DNA of 64,000 bases from Veillonellaceae bacterium (GTDB lineage Bacteria; Bacillota_C; Negativicutes; UBA1444), in contig JAAZNU010000003.1 in NCBI GenBank assembly GCA_012798135.1, forward strand, positions 9,856 through 73,855. Direction: 5' to 3'. Below are positions 24,750 to 34,787 of the stretch, in pieces. Position 1 is the stretch's first letter, and the number at the start of each line of letters is the position of its first letter. The position numbers were made by a program, and so were the translations under genes. The notes beneath the pieces were generated by a model. The model was not told the DNA's origin and did not search any database. It saw nothing but the letters and a program-made list of their open reading frames with translations.

Positions 24750-25588
24750 TAACCGATCACTTTCCTTCCCGTCAGCTCGACAAACACGTCCTCCAGATTC
24801 GAACGACGAATCGTCGCGTTCGCCGTCAGGTCGCCGGCAAATGCGACCGCCTCGCCCCGGTCGTGAAAGAAACGGGTTTCTCCGCCGTTTTCTTCCTGCC
24901 ACTCCACGACGTATTGGCCGGTACGCCGCCGCAATGCGTCGGGCGTGTCCAGGGCGATCAGCCGTCCTTTGTCAAGGATGGCCACGCGGTCGCATAACGC
25001 CTCGGCCTCCTCGATATAGTGGGTCGTCAACAGCACGGTGAACTTTTCACCTTGCAAACGCCGAATCAAATCCCACAGACGCCTGCGCACCTGCGGGTCC
25101 AGCCCCACGGTCGGCTCGTCGAGAAACAATATCCGGGGCCGGTGGAACAAGGCCCGGGCGATCATCAACCGGCGCTTCATTCCGCCGGACAGGGTTTGCA
25201 CCTTATCGTGTTCCCGTTCGTGCAGTTCGACATAATTCAGCAGTTCGGCGATTCTCTGTTTTCGCTCCGCCGTCGGCAAATGGTGCAAACGGCCGTGTAG
25301 TTCGAGGTTTTCGCCTACAGTCAAGTCCGAGTCGAGATTAAAATGTTGCGGCACAATGCCAAGCATAGCTTTAACCGATTCCTCTTTCTCGGGCAGAACG
25401 CAACCGCCAATCGTGATCTTGCCGCCACTGGGCCGCGTCAGCATGGTCAGCATTCGAATCGTAGTCGTCTTACCAGCCCCATTGGGCCCCAGCAATCCAA
25501 ACACCTCGCCGGCGGCAATATGCAAATCCAGATGATCCACTGCCAACCGATCGCCAAAATTTTTCACAAGTTGTTCCAAACGAATCAT
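24749..25588 (-). CDS. ABC exporter ATP-binding protein
   Basis: The 279-residue ATPase is of the CcmA/DrrA type: Walker A GPNGAGKTT, Q-loop IVPQHFN, signature LSGGMKRRL, Walker B RILFLDEPTVGLD, and the H-loop HYIEEAE. The C-terminal extension (ANATIRRSNLEDVFVELTG) is typical of the drug/ABC-2 exporter class. The start at ATG 25588 has GAGGGT upstream; a TTG at 25624 overlaps the ChlD-like stop. It is embedded in the corrinoid operon. Confidence 0.92.
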   Translation of the reverse strand: MIRLEQLVKNFGDRLAVDHLDLHIAAGEVFGLLGPNGAGKTTTIRMLTMLTRPSGGKITIGGCVLPEKEESVKAMLGIVPQHFNLDSDLTVGENLELHGRLHHLPTAERKQRIAELLNYVELHEREHDKVQTLSGGMKRRLMIARALFHRPRILFLDEPTVGLDPQVRRRLWDLIRRLQGEKFTVLLTTHYIEEAEALCDRVAILDKGRLIALDTPDALRRRTGQYVVEWQEENGGETRFFHDRGEAVAFAGDLTANATIRRSNLEDVFVELTGRKVIG

Positions 25589-25620
25589 GGCACCCTCTTC
25601 TTTCCCGAAATCTTCGTTGC

Positions 25621-27510
25621 TCAAACCGCGTTCTTGGCGATCCTCAGGATCGTATGGTCCGACAGTTCCTGCAAAGTATAATAAGCGGCACCCATGCGGG
25701 CGGCAATGTCACGGGCCACGCCGAGCTTGATGAAATCCGTCTCGGTATCGATCACGACACAAGTCACGCCGGATTCGCCGATCTTTCCGGCGATTCGCAG
25801 CGCATCGGCCACGCCGTCGTCACCACCGTCCAGACCGATGTTGGCCCGACCGTCCGTTACCAGCATCAACACCGACTGCACCGCCTTGTCCTTTTGCCGG
25901 AGCGTCCGGATCTGTCCAAGCGCGCTGTCCAGGCCTTCGGCCAACGGAGTTTTGCCGCCGGTCGGCAATTGTTGCAGGCATTTCCGGGCCAAATCGATGC
26001 TGCGGGTTACCGGCAGCAGAACTTCCGCCGAGTTGCGGCGAAAAGCGATCATCCCGACCTGGTCCCGTTTCTGATAGGCATCCTGCAATAGCGAAAATAT
26101 CGCGCCTTTCACGGCCCGCATCCGTTCCCGCGCTCCCATCGAACCGCTGGCATCCACCACGAACAAAAACGTGTTGCCGATCCGTTTTTCCCGCACTTTT
26201 TGCCGCAAATCCGATTTCAGGATATTGATGGCGCAGTCACCGCCGCGTAACGATTGGTAGGGCGCTGCCGCCCGCAAGGTAGCATCGAAAGCCAGATCGG
26301 TCACATCCCCCGACGGCAAGAACGAACGAACATACCGTCCCTGTTTGAGATCGGTGCGGGTCAGACTGCGTTTGCCGCTGCCACGCCGGACAAAACGGTC
26401 CTGCGGCAGGGAAGCGTCCAGGTTGATCGGCGAAAAATTTCGGTCGATTTCCGCCGTTCGGTCCTGGTCATCCGTCTGGTCCGGCTGCGGCGGTTTCTGG
26501 GAATCGTCTCGGGTTTTCTCGTCGTCGGCATCGTCGTTGCCGGGTTCCGACTCCGTCGGCGGATTTTGCGGCGGCGGCGGTTGATCGTCAGAATCCGGCT
26601 GATCCGGCGGGTTCGGCGAATCGCCCGGGTCGCTATGCTCCGGCGGCGGCTGCTGCTGCATCTGCCGCGTACGGTGCGGCAAGACAAAGCAAGCGGCGCG
26701 TTCTATATCCGTTGGCAACAAATAATCCCGGCCAGCCAAACCGGCAATCGCCTTGGCCGTTTCCAACAGGTACAACTCCGCCCGGTGGCCGGCGCAATTC
26801 GCCTGGGAGCAATACTGGGCCGCCAGCTGCATCATGGCCGCATCGACGACCGTTTTTTCGATCAAAACACGCGCCTGCTCCACTCGCTCTGCCAATTGCC
26901 GCGTATCTTCCCGCCAGAGCGCCGCGAAGGCAAGCGGGTCCCGATCGTACGCCAGAACGCGTCGCATGATCTCCGCCCGCGCTTCGGCATTCGTCTCGCG
27001 TCCCGCCATGACAAACAAGCCAAACCGATCCAACGTGGCTGGAGCCAGTACACCTTCCGCCGGATTCATTGTGCCAACCATCGTAAATCGGCTTTCATGG
27101 CGGAATGAGATTCCTTCCCGTTCCACCAGATTGACCCCGCGATCCGCCGCATCCAGAATGCCGTTCATTACTTCCCGGCGCAGCAAGTTGATTTCGTCAA
27201 CATACAGCAACCGTCCGTCGGCCCGGGCGAGGATGCCCGGGGAAAAAGCCTTTTTGCCGCTGGTTATCGCCTGCTCCAGGTCGATATGACCAAACACCAT
27301 GTCTTCCGTGGCATTGAGCGGCAACTCGACGATTCCGCCGTCCGCCGCCAACTCGGCCATGGCCCGAACCAGCACCGACTTGGCGACGCCGCTTTCGCCA
27401 GCGATCAGTACTCCGCCGGCGCGGGGATTCGTCAGGACGATCAGCAAGGCTTCCTTGACATCCGGTTGCCCCACGACCGCCGCAAACGGGAACGCCGTTC
27501 CCTTGCCCAT
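25621..27510 (-). CDS. ChlD/BchD-like AAA+ and VWA subunit of a class I metal chelatase
   Basis: The 629-residue protein has an N-terminal AAA+ ATPase domain (Walker A GESGVAKS, Walker [11 protein letters not shown], residues 12-260). A Pro/Asp-rich acidic linker follows (about 280-355), then a C-terminal von Willebrand A domain with the MIDAS motif DASGSMG (about residue 440) and the second MIDAS segment LVTDGRANIG. This is the standard ChlD/BchD layout. With the ChlI-like protein it forms the ATP-driven partner of a CobN/ChlH-type catalytic subunit, here the CobN encoded at 31028-34762. Confidence 0.93.
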   Translation of the reverse strand: MGKGTAFPFAAVVGQPDVKEALLIVLTNPRAGGVLIAGESGVAKSVLVRAMAELAADGGIVELPLNATEDMVFGHIDLEQAITSGKKAFSPGILARADGRLLYVDEINLLRREVMNGILDAADRGVNLVEREGISFRHESRFTMVGTMNPAEGVLAPATLDRFGLFVMAGRETNAEARAEIMRRVLAYDRDPLAFAALWREDTRQLAERVEQARVLIEKTVVDAAMMQLAAQYCSQANCAGHRAELYLLETAKAIAGLAGRDYLLPTDIERAACFVLPHRTRQMQQQPPPEHSDPGDSPNPPDQPDSDDQPPPPQNPPTESEPGNDDADDEKTRDDSQKPPQPDQTDDQDRTAEIDRNFSPINLDASLPQDRFVRRGSGKRSLTRTDLKQGRYVRSFLPSGDVTDLAFDATLRAAAPYQSLRGGDCAINILKSDLRQKVREKRIGNTFLFVVDASGSMGARERMRAVKGAIFSLLQDAYQKRDQVGMIAFRRNSAEVLLPVTRSIDLARKCLQQLPTGGKTPLAEGLDSALGQIRTLRQKDKAVQSVLMLVTDGRANIGLDGGDDGVADALRIAGKIGESGVTCVVIDTETDFIKLGVARDIAARMGAAYYTLQELSDHTILRIAKNAV

Positions 27511-27533
27511 CCTGTTCGCCCGCCTTTCCTTTG

Positions 27534-28556
27534 CTACTCTTGCAATGCGGCTTCCACAGCCGTCCAGTCCAACGTTCCTTCTTCAAATGGACGTCGCCGC
27601 ATGCGATGCGGCAAAGCCAATCTGGCCGCCTGACGGATATCCTCCGGCCCGGCCTGTTCGCGCCCCGCCAACGCAGCCAAGGTAATCGCCGTCTTGATGA
27701 GGGTGATATCGGCGCGATGCCCGTCCACCCCCAGTTGAATAGCCAACTTGGCGACCATCGACAGCAGTGCGTCGCTGACGCCGACTTGCGGTAACAAACG
27801 CCGTGCCCGCAGGATCGCCTGCCCCAGTTCCGCCTGACCGCTTCGGTAAGTAGCGGCGAAAGCGGTCGAATCCTGTTCGTAGGCCATCCGGCGTTTGATG
27901 ACTTCCACCCGTTGCGCCGGTTCGTGTTCGCCGGTCACAGTGACCGACAGGCCGAACCGATCCAACAGTTGCGGCCGAATGTCCCCTTCTTCCGGGTTCA
28001 TGGTGCCCACCAGGACAAAGCGGGCCGGATGGGAGTAAGACACACCTTCTCGTTCGACCGTATTGACCCCCATGGCCGCTGCATCCAGCAGCACGTCCAC
28101 CACATGGTCGTCCAGCAGGTTGATTTCATCCACGTATAAAATGTTTCGGTTGGCCTGCGCCAAGATTCCCGGCTCAAACTTTTTTTCGCCGAATTTGATG
28201 GCATGTTCAATATCCAAAGTTCCGACTACCCGGTCTTCCGTCGCACTCACGGGTAATTCCACCACCTTCATCCGAACCGACAGGTCGGGAAGGGCCTCGT
28301 CCTGTTTCACCCTGCCTGCACAGTCTTCGCACAGATGGGCCGCATCTTCGGGATCACAGCGAAAACGGCAACCTTGTACCGCCCGCATGGCCGGCAACAG
28401 ATCGGCGATAGCCCGCACCGCCGTGGATTTGGCCGTACCCTTTTCCCCCTTGATCAATACGCCGCCCAGGGCAGGATTGATGACGTTCAAAATCAAAGCC
28501 TGTTTCATTTCTGCCTGTCCCACGATCGCGGTAAACGGATATACACCTGTTCGCAT
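27534..28556 (-). CDS. ChlI/BchI-like AAA+ subunit of a class I metal chelatase
   Basis: The 340-residue AAA+ ATPase shows [17 protein letters not shown], Walker [11 protein letters not shown], a four-cysteine insertion ([20 protein letters not shown]), Walker [20 protein letters not shown] and sensor motif [20 protein letters not shown]. The start is ATG 28556 with AAAGGGG seven bases upstream; the longer upstream frame overlaps the radical SAM gene. It lies 23 bases before the ChlD-like gene. In anaerobes such I/D pairs can serve cobalt, magnesium or nickel chelatases; the cobalamin riboswitch points to cobalt. Confidence 0.93.
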   Translation of the reverse strand: MRTGVYPFTAIVGQAEMKQALILNVINPALGGVLIKGEKGTAKSTAVRAIADLLPAMRAVQGCRFRCDPEDAAHLCEDCAGRVKQDEALPDLSVRMKVVELPVSATEDRVVGTLDIEHAIKFGEKKFEPGILAQANRNILYVDEINLLDDHVVDVLLDAAAMGVNTVEREGVSYSHPARFVLVGTMNPEEGDIRPQLLDRFGLSVTVTGEHEPAQRVEVIKRRMAYEQDSTAFAATYRSGQAELGQAILRARRLLPQVGVSDALLSMVAKLAIQLGVDGHRADITLIKTAITLAALAGREQAGPEDIRQAARLALPHRMRRRPFEEGTLDWTAVEAALQE

Positions 28557-28573
28557 GTTCAATCCCCTTTGCT

Positions 28574-29665
28574 TTATATTACCGAATTTCTTGCCGAATC
28601 CACTCCCTGTTTTTGCTGAAAATCCCGGATGAACACTTGTTTTAGCGTACATTCCGGCGGGTAGGGTTCTGCCGCGCAGCCTGCCCCATACCAGCGGGCG
28701 AAACAAGCCCCGCCGCACAGGGAAAACGCATCGCACTCCCGGCAAAAACCCATGCCGCAACGGATCTGATCGGCGATCTGCGTCAGGCGCACCGGGTCGA
28801 TTCCGGTTTCCACATGTCCCAGCCGAAACTCCGGAAACGACGACAGCGAAGCACAGGCGTAAATGGTACCGCTCGCGTCGACAAAAGCGGCTTCGCCATT
28901 CATGGCATGACAGTGGGCAAAGCCGCCGCAGTGCGTATTCAGCGTGTGAACCCGCTCCCGGTGCGAAAAAATCAATGGTCGCCCGGTTTGTCGTTCCAGC
29001 CGTTCGGCGGTTGCCAGCACTTCCCGCAACGCCGAGGCCAGATCAGCAGCCGATGCCGCCTTCACACCGGCGCCGCGTCCCTGCGCCCGGAGCAAATCAA
29101 AGCCGATCTTACGCACATTGCCCAGATAATAGGCCATTTCGACGATTCCCGCCAATTTTCGGACATTGACTTGGGTAACGACACAGGTGATCCCGGTTTC
29201 CACACCCACGGACGCCAAGGCAGCGGCACCAGCCAGAATCAGTCGGCTAGTCCCGCCACCGTCCGGCAATTTCCGCTGGGCGTCATTTTCCGACGGCCGT
29301 CCATCCAGACTGATCCCGACGCCGACTTGTTGATCGCGCAAAAACAGCGCCTTCGACTGTTCCAGCAGCGAGGCGTTCGTCTGAATCTGCAAGATAGCCG
29401 GCAACTTTCGCTGTTTCACATAGGCCACGATTTTCGTCAATAGATCGAAGGCCAGAAGCGGTTCACCGCCGCTGAACTGCAATACAAACGGCTGTCCGCC
29501 TGCCGCCGCCAGATCGACCGCCCGCCGCGCCGTATCGAAGGTCATGCTTTCTTGCGGTTGCTTGTGAGCATAACAATAGGCACAGGCGAAGTTGCAATGC
29601 CCAGTCAACCCGAGTATCAGCATCCGAATTGGCGGAATCTGTATGTTATCTGCGATTATGCTCAT
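28574..29665 (-). CDS. Radical SAM protein with SPASM-type C-terminal cluster domain
   Basis: The 363-residue protein has the radical SAM CxxxCxxC motif (CNFACAYC, about residue 26), the GGEP motif ([10 protein letters not shown]) and a Cys-rich C-terminus ([20 protein letters not shown]...C). That region fits a SPASM or twitch domain with auxiliary iron-sulfur clusters, as in sulfatase and peptide maturases. The start is ATG 29665, eight bases after GGAG. Its gene begins only 5 bases from the preceding stop. No obvious short precursor peptide gene is nearby. A role in modifying a chelatase component, small peptide or corrinoid is possible but unproved. Confidence 0.88.
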   Translation of the reverse strand: MSIIADNIQIPPIRMLILGLTGHCNFACAYCYAHKQPQESMTFDTARRAVDLAAAGGQPFVLQFSGGEPLLAFDLLTKIVAYVKQRKLPAILQIQTNASLLEQSKALFLRDQQVGVGISLDGRPSENDAQRKLPDGGGTSRLILAGAAALASVGVETGITCVVTQVNVRKLAGIVEMAYYLGNVRKIGFDLLRAQGRGAGVKAASAADLASALREVLATAERLERQTGRPLIFSHRERVHTLNTHCGGFAHCHAMNGEAAFVDASGTIYACASLSSFPEFRLGHVETGIDPVRLTQIADQIRCGMGFCRECDAFSLCGGACFARWYGAGCAAEPYPPECTLKQVFIRDFQQKQGVDSARNSVI

Positions 29666-29669
29666 TTCA

Positions 29670-31004
29670 TTAGCTCCCATTGGCGAAGGCCAAGGTAGTT
29701 TGGGTATCCACCAGCTTCAGCAAAATCAGCGAATAGATCTGGCAGTCCGGTTCACGCCGCAGATTTTGCAGCGTCGCCGTCATATTGATATGGAAAGCTT
29801 CCTGAACCGGCCGATAATACGCCGGAAAGCGGCAGGCATGAGGCTGCGGTGCACAAGGCTTCGGGGCGCAAAACGGGCAACTCGTCGGAAACCGGAACGC
29901 CCAAATCTCGCGAACCTGATCTTGCCGACGCAAAAAGCGTTCCAATTCGAACTGCTCCTGCCACAGCTTTCGAACGGCGGCTTGGTCAGCTTCGTCAACA
30001 ATGTCTGTCGCCACCAACAATGCCCGATCGTACGAACGCACAAACTCCCGGCTTTCCGGCAAATCCCGCTGCCGTTCCCACCCATTCTGCAAGGGGCAAG
30101 CGGCATTTTTTTCTCCGTCGCAGTAGCGGCAGCCGGCGCGGGCTTGGTCGTCAACTGCCACCGCGTCGATCGGCAGTTCATATATACGAAAATTCAAGCC
30201 GTCAATCCGTGGGATCGCCATGGCCGATACCGGGTCACCGGCCGGGATACTCGGCGGTTCGATGCGGGAGAACGCCTGCTGTAGGACCGGTACGGCCTCG
30301 TGCAAATCCAGGCAATAATACACCGAACTTTGCCATGTCTGCCGCAAATCCTGGGCCACGAATCGGTCGACGGCAATGCCGCCGATAATCACGGGAAGGT
30401 TCCGCAGTGAGACCGCATGGTCGGCAAACATTTTTTCCAGGTTTTCACGGGCCTCGCTGATGACGCAGGCAATCCCCAACGCCTGACTGTTCCCGCCAGC
30501 GCAACGCCTGACGATTTCAGCCGGTTCCAGGTTGGTTCCGAGATCCAGTACTTCGTAACCGGCCCGCAACCAACACAGGCGGATAATATTTTTTCCCCGG
30601 TCACCCCGACCCGGACTGAGGACGCCAATCGCCACCTGCCGGCCCGTTCGTCGCTCCGTCGGAAAACGCGCTCGCCAACAATCATACGCGTAGTTCAAGG
30701 CCCAACAAAAGAAATATCGTTCCGTGATCGCCGGCAATCGCAATTGTTGCCCTTTGATTTGTCCGGCCCGATCCGGCCAAGACAAACATAATATATCCGT
30801 CGTTTCATCAAGTCTGTCGCGAACCCCGTCGGCGCCTTCCGCCAGTATCAAATAATCCAGCAGATCTGACACTTGTTGGCGGGTTAGTTTCTCATCAAGA
30901 ACTTTTGCTTTTCGCGGCGGCCCGCCGACGATCTTTGGCGCCCGGACCTCCTCGGTGAAACGGATGCACTGATTCAGCCTGTCCACAAAGACTTCCGCCT
31001 GCAT
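29670..31004 (-). CDS. Fusion of a B12-binding-like domain and a DUF2284-like metal-binding domain
   Basis: The 444-residue protein has a helical cap (residues 40-130), then a Rossmann-type B12-binding-like region at about 130-240 (VAIGVLSPGRGDRGKNIIRLCW, GYEVLDLGTNLEPAEIV, LPVIIGGIAVD). The family's DxHxxG is not kept: the position of the cobalt-ligating His is Gly (RGDRGKN). The C-terminal part is Cys-rich (CRYCDGEKNAACPL; CPFCAPKPC...HACRFP) and ends like DUF2284 (ACRFPAYYRPVQEAFHINM). It could bind base-off, incomplete or metal-free corrinoids, or a metal; this is inference. It lies between cobN and the radical SAM gene. Confidence 0.75.
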   Translation of the reverse strand: MQAEVFVDRLNQCIRFTEEVRAPKIVGGPPRKAKVLDEKLTRQQVSDLLDYLILAEGADGVRDRLDETTDILCLSWPDRAGQIKGQQLRLPAITERYFFCWALNYAYDCWRARFPTERRTGRQVAIGVLSPGRGDRGKNIIRLCWLRAGYEVLDLGTNLEPAEIVRRCAGGNSQALGIACVISEARENLEKMFADHAVSLRNLPVIIGGIAVDRFVAQDLRQTWQSSVYYCLDLHEAVPVLQQAFSRIEPPSIPAGDPVSAMAIPRIDGLNFRIYELPIDAVAVDDQARAGCRYCDGEKNAACPLQNGWERQRDLPESREFVRSYDRALLVATDIVDEADQAAVRKLWQEQFELERFLRRQDQVREIWAFRFPTSCPFCAPKPCAPQPHACRFPAYYRPVQEAFHINMTATLQNLRREPDCQIYSLILLKLVDTQTTLAFANGS

Positions 31005-31027
31005 TTAACCCCTCGATCCCTTACCGT

Positions 31028-34000
31028 CTATTTTTCGTCGTCGCTGCGTTCTTCCAGATCGCCTTCGATTGACAGGTACAACCGGCGGAGTTCATCCAAA
31101 GTTTCCGGTTTTGCCTCCCATAGGCCGCGCTGCTGGGCTTCCAGAAGTTTTTCGGCGATCCGGCGCAGCGCCCAGGGGTTAACGTCGTTCATCCATTCCT
31201 GTAGAGCGGGATCCAGCGCATATTTTTCGGCCAGCGTTTCGTACATCCAGTTTTCCATGACCAGACTGGTCGCGTCCCAATCGTAGCAATGGGCCGCCAC
31301 TGCGGCTAGATCCGCCGCACCCTTGTAACCATGCTTTTTCATGCCTTCGATATATTTGGGATTCATCGCTTCCGCCCGGAACACGCGCGTGAATTCCTCG
31401 GCCAGACTTCGCACCGCGACCCGGCCCCGATCCGAGCTATCGCCGCAATACGACCGGGGCGCACTGCCCCGCAGGCTGCGAACGGCCGCGACCATGCCGC
31501 CATGGTAAGCGTTGAAGTCGTCGGATGACAGCAAATGGACTTCCCGGTTATCTTCATTTTTTATGGTGACTTCTATCCCCGCCAGACGACGGCTGAAGCG
31601 TTCCGGCAAAAACTCGCCGTTAGCTTTCGTCCCATAGGCGTAAGCGCCCCAACGCACATACACCTTGCCGAGATCATCCACGCTTTCCCAGTTCTTTGCT
31701 TCCAGCAGGGCCCCTACTCCGGCGCCGTAACTGCCGGGAGGACAACCAAATATGCGGTAGCCGGCCTGGGCCCGCGCTTCCGGCCCACTCAACCCGCCCT
31801 GTTCCAGTTCGGCGGTTTCCGACGTGATATGTTTTCGTACGAAATTCTGTTCCGGCGGTTCCTCTTGCGCCGCCGCCAACGCAACCGCCTTGTCCATCCA
31901 TTGGACGGCGAAGGGCAAGGCATCCCGGAACAGTCCGCTGATACGGACCGTCACATCGATGCGGGGCCGTTTCAGCTCCGCCAGCGGAATGAGTTCCAGC
32001 CCGGCGACCCGGCCGCTGCTCTTCTGCCACATCGGCCGAACGCCAAGCAAATAAAGGAATTGGGCGATGCACTGCCCTCGGCTGCGCATGTTGGCGCCGC
32101 TCCACAGCACCATGCCGATACTTTCCGGATAATGCCCTTCCTCCACCACAAACCGTTCGATCAATAAATCGCCCAGTTGCTTGCCGCATTCCCAGGCTAC
32201 CGGCGACGGCAGGGTCCGTGGATCCACCCCGTAGAAATTTCGTCCTGTCGGCAGAATGTCGACCATGCCGCTCGTCGGTGCGCCGGCCGGCCCTGGTTCC
32301 ACGAACCGTCCCGACATTGCCGCCAATGTATTGTCGATCTCCTGGGCGGTCCGCGCCAAATTCTCCTGCAACGGTCCGCAAATATACTCCAACACTCGCA
32401 GCAGGGGTTCGATCTTTTCCGGGGTAGTTTCACGCAGCCACAAATATTCCGACTGCAGTTTCGGCCAGGCAGCCAAAAGTTGAAACTCCGCTCCCAAAAG
32501 AATGTTCACAATGCCGTGGCAGAATTCGCGAAGTTCATCCAGCACCGCGCCGAAGGTTCGGGCGGTCCCGGGAATCACTTCCCCCGGTCGATCCTGAAGA
32601 TCGTCGTAATCATAACCCCGGATCGCCGCCACGCTGGCGAACAACGAAGGAATATCACCGTTGGCCAGGCGTGTCAAAGCCAGGATGTACTCCACAAGGG
32701 ATTCACCGGCCGGCGCTTGCCCCAAAATATGCAGTCCCACACGAATTTGCAGGTTTTTTAGATCGCTGATGCAACCATGCAGACGCTCCAGATAAGATTC
32801 GAAGGGTTCCTCCGCGGCTGGCGGTTTCACCGTGTCATCCAGATTGGCCACCGTCGCCGCCGCCAATATCTGCGCCGCCGTCGCCGACAACTTCTCCGGC
32901 TGATTCAGCCGATAGTGCCAATATTCATCCACCAGCCGCTCCACCACCGCCAACTCGTCATAGAGTCCGGCATGGCTCATCGGCGGCGTCTGATGGCCGA
33001 TCAGGCAGGCAGCACTCCGCCGTTTGGCCTGCGTTCCCTCACCGACGATCGTGATCAGATACGGATAGATATTCGGCAGGTCGCCTAGCGCCAATTCGGG
33101 ATAGCATTCGCCGGACAGCGCCGTTGCCTTGCCCGGCAGCCATTCCAGCGAACCATGCGTGCCGATGTGCAACACAACATCCGCGCCGAACTTTTCCCGC
33201 AACCATTCGTAATAGGCCAAATAATGATGGGTCGGCGCACAATCGGGTGAATGGTAGATCTTTCCCGTATCCTCGCCGAAACCGCGCGGCGGCTGGACGC
33301 TGACGGCCACGTTTCCCAGCCGCATTCCCGGGATCAGCAGGCGCCCGTCCTGCACAAACACATCGCCCGGCGGTTCTCCCCAGTCTCGTGTCAATTCTCG
33401 GGCCGGTTTTTCCGGCAGCCGGTCGAACCATTTTTGGTATTCCGCCGCCGTCAGACTCCCCAAATAAGTCTCGGCGGCTTTGCCGGCGGCAAATTCCCGA
33501 TCATTGGTTCCGCAAGCGATCAATGCGTCCATCAGGTCCTTGCTGCTCGCCGGCAACTCGCCCACGCTGTAGCCTTCCCGTTCCATGCGCCACAGCAATT
33601 CCAAAACGCTGGCCGGCGAATCGAGTCCGGCGGCGCTACCGATGCTGGCATTGGTCGGCGGGTAATTGTGGAACACGATGGCGACTTTCTTTTCCGCATT
33701 GGCTTTTCGCCGCAGGATCGCCCATTTTTCCGTCTTGCGCGCCAGTATTTCAGCGCGTTCGGCAAGTGGCAGATGGCGGATATCGTTCGCGCCCCGATCC
33801 TCCTTGTAGGCATACGGCACGCTATGGATCACGCCGTCGAACTCGGGCAGGGAAATGCTGAAGGACAGATCCAGCGGCGTCATGCCTTCGGGACTGCCAC
33901 GCCAATCGGCCTCGTTCTGCAGCAGGTTGTACGCCTGCAGGATCGGTCGGGCCAGCGTCTGAAAAAAGCCGATGTCCACCGGCCGCCCCACCGTCAGGGA

Positions 34001-34762
34001 GAATTTCAGCGTGTTAACCAGCACGTCGATCCGCCAGCCGGTCTCATCCCGAAAATAGGTTTCAATCGCCGTGTCCACGCCGGTGCTGTGCTGGATCGGA
34101 TCAGCCGCCCAATGGCTGAATACCGGAATCACGTTCAGGCCACGCCGGCGCAAGGCGTCAATCAAAACCTTCTGGTGCGCCAAATCACCCCAGATCCATT
34201 CTTCGCGAGGGATCAGGATGCCGGCTGTCAAGCGTCCGGGGTCGAGTTTACCCAGTTGTTCGAATTCGGCCAAAGTCGCAACTCTCTGGTTATCCGCCGT
34301 GTTAACGATTCCGCACCAGGGCAGCTCGACCGGAGCTCCCGGTTTTTGATCGCTACCGCAGAAATGCCGCGCCAGCCACCGCCAAAGATTGCGATAGTTT
34401 CGTTGTCCGCTGTATAGCAAATATCGATTCACCGTCTCGATTTCCGCCACATCGAATCCCAGTGAGACATCCGACTGGTCGACGCCAGAACCCAGCAACA
34501 AATGCGGCCGCTTCAGTTCCTGCAAAATTTTCAACGTCTGCTGGACCCATTGGCTGTCTGAGGAACTTCCCATCCAAGAGATCACGACCGCCTGGGTCGA
34601 CGCCAGCTGCCGATGCCAGGACTCGTCCCAGTTTCGGCGAGCGTCGACCAGTACGACAGCGACGTCGGGAAATTCCGGTTCCAAGGCCAGTTGCTGCCTT
34701 GTTATTTCCATCATCCCGGCCTGCCTGGTCAAATTGGTAATAAACAACAAGCTCATGTCCAT
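31028..34762 (-). CDS. cobN: CobN, large subunit of a class I cobaltochelatase-type enzyme
   Basis: At 1244 residues it has CobN family size and hallmarks: FHNYPPTNASIGSAAGLDSP, the catalytic-region HIGTHGSLEWLPGKATALS, GLYDELAVVERLVDEYW, LPTGRNFYGVDPR and the late FGCPPGSYGAGVG. CobN inserts cobalt into a corrin or related tetrapyrrole with an AAA+ pair, supplied here by the ChlI- and ChlD-like proteins. ATG 34762 is 4 bases after GGAGG; ATG 34756 is an alternative at 10 bases. CobN homologues next to TonB receptors, such as HmuS, act in tetrapyrrole acquisition, so metal removal is also possible. Confidence 0.93.
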   Translation of the reverse strand: MDMSLLFITNLTRQAGMMEITRQQLALEPEFPDVAVVLVDARRNWDESWHRQLASTQAVVISWMGSSSDSQWVQQTLKILQELKRPHLLLGSGVDQSDVSLGFDVAEIETVNRYLLYSGQRNYRNLWRWLARHFCGSDQKPGAPVELPWCGIVNTADNQRVATLAEFEQLGKLDPGRLTAGILIPREEWIWGDLAHQKVLIDALRRRGLNVIPVFSHWAADPIQHSTGVDTAIETYFRDETGWRIDVLVNTLKFSLTVGRPVDIGFFQTLARPILQAYNLLQNEADWRGSPEGMTPLDLSFSISLPEFDGVIHSVPYAYKEDRGANDIRHLPLAERAEILARKTEKWAILRRKANAEKKVAIVFHNYPPTNASIGSAAGLDSPASVLELLWRMEREGYSVGELPASSKDLMDALIACGTNDREFAAGKAAETYLGSLTAAEYQKWFDRLPEKPARELTRDWGEPPGDVFVQDGRLLIPGMRLGNVAVSVQPPRGFGEDTGKIYHSPDCAPTHHYLAYYEWLREKFGADVVLHIGTHGSLEWLPGKATALSGECYPELALGDLPNIYPYLITIVGEGTQAKRRSAACLIGHQTPPMSHAGLYDELAVVERLVDEYWHYRLNQPEKLSATAAQILAAATVANLDDTVKPPAAEEPFESYLERLHGCISDLKNLQIRVGLHILGQAPAGESLVEYILALTRLANGDIPSLFASVAAIRGYDYDDLQDRPGEVIPGTARTFGAVLDELREFCHGIVNILLGAEFQLLAAWPKLQSEYLWLRETTPEKIEPLLRVLEYICGPLQENLARTAQEIDNTLAAMSGRFVEPGPAGAPTSGMVDILPTGRNFYGVDPRTLPSPVAWECGKQLGDLLIERFVVEEGHYPESIGMVLWSGANMRSRGQCIAQFLYLLGVRPMWQKSSGRVAGLELIPLAELKRPRIDVTVRISGLFRDALPFAVQWMDKAVALAAAQEEPPEQNFVRKHITSETAELEQGGLSGPEARAQAGYRIFGCPPGSYGAGVGALLEAKNWESVDDLGKVYVRWGAYAYGTKANGEFLPERFSRRLAGIEVTIKNEDNREVHLLSSDDFNAYHGGMVAAVRSLRGSAPRSYCGDSSDRGRVAVRSLAEEFTRVFRAEAMNPKYIEGMKKHGYKGAADLAAVAAHCYDWDATSLVMENWMYETLAEKYALDPALQEWMNDVNPWALRRIAEKLLEAQQRGLWEAKPETLDELRRLYLSIEGDLEERSDDEK

Positions 34763-34787
34763 TTCGCCTCCATTCCCTGTCTCCCGG

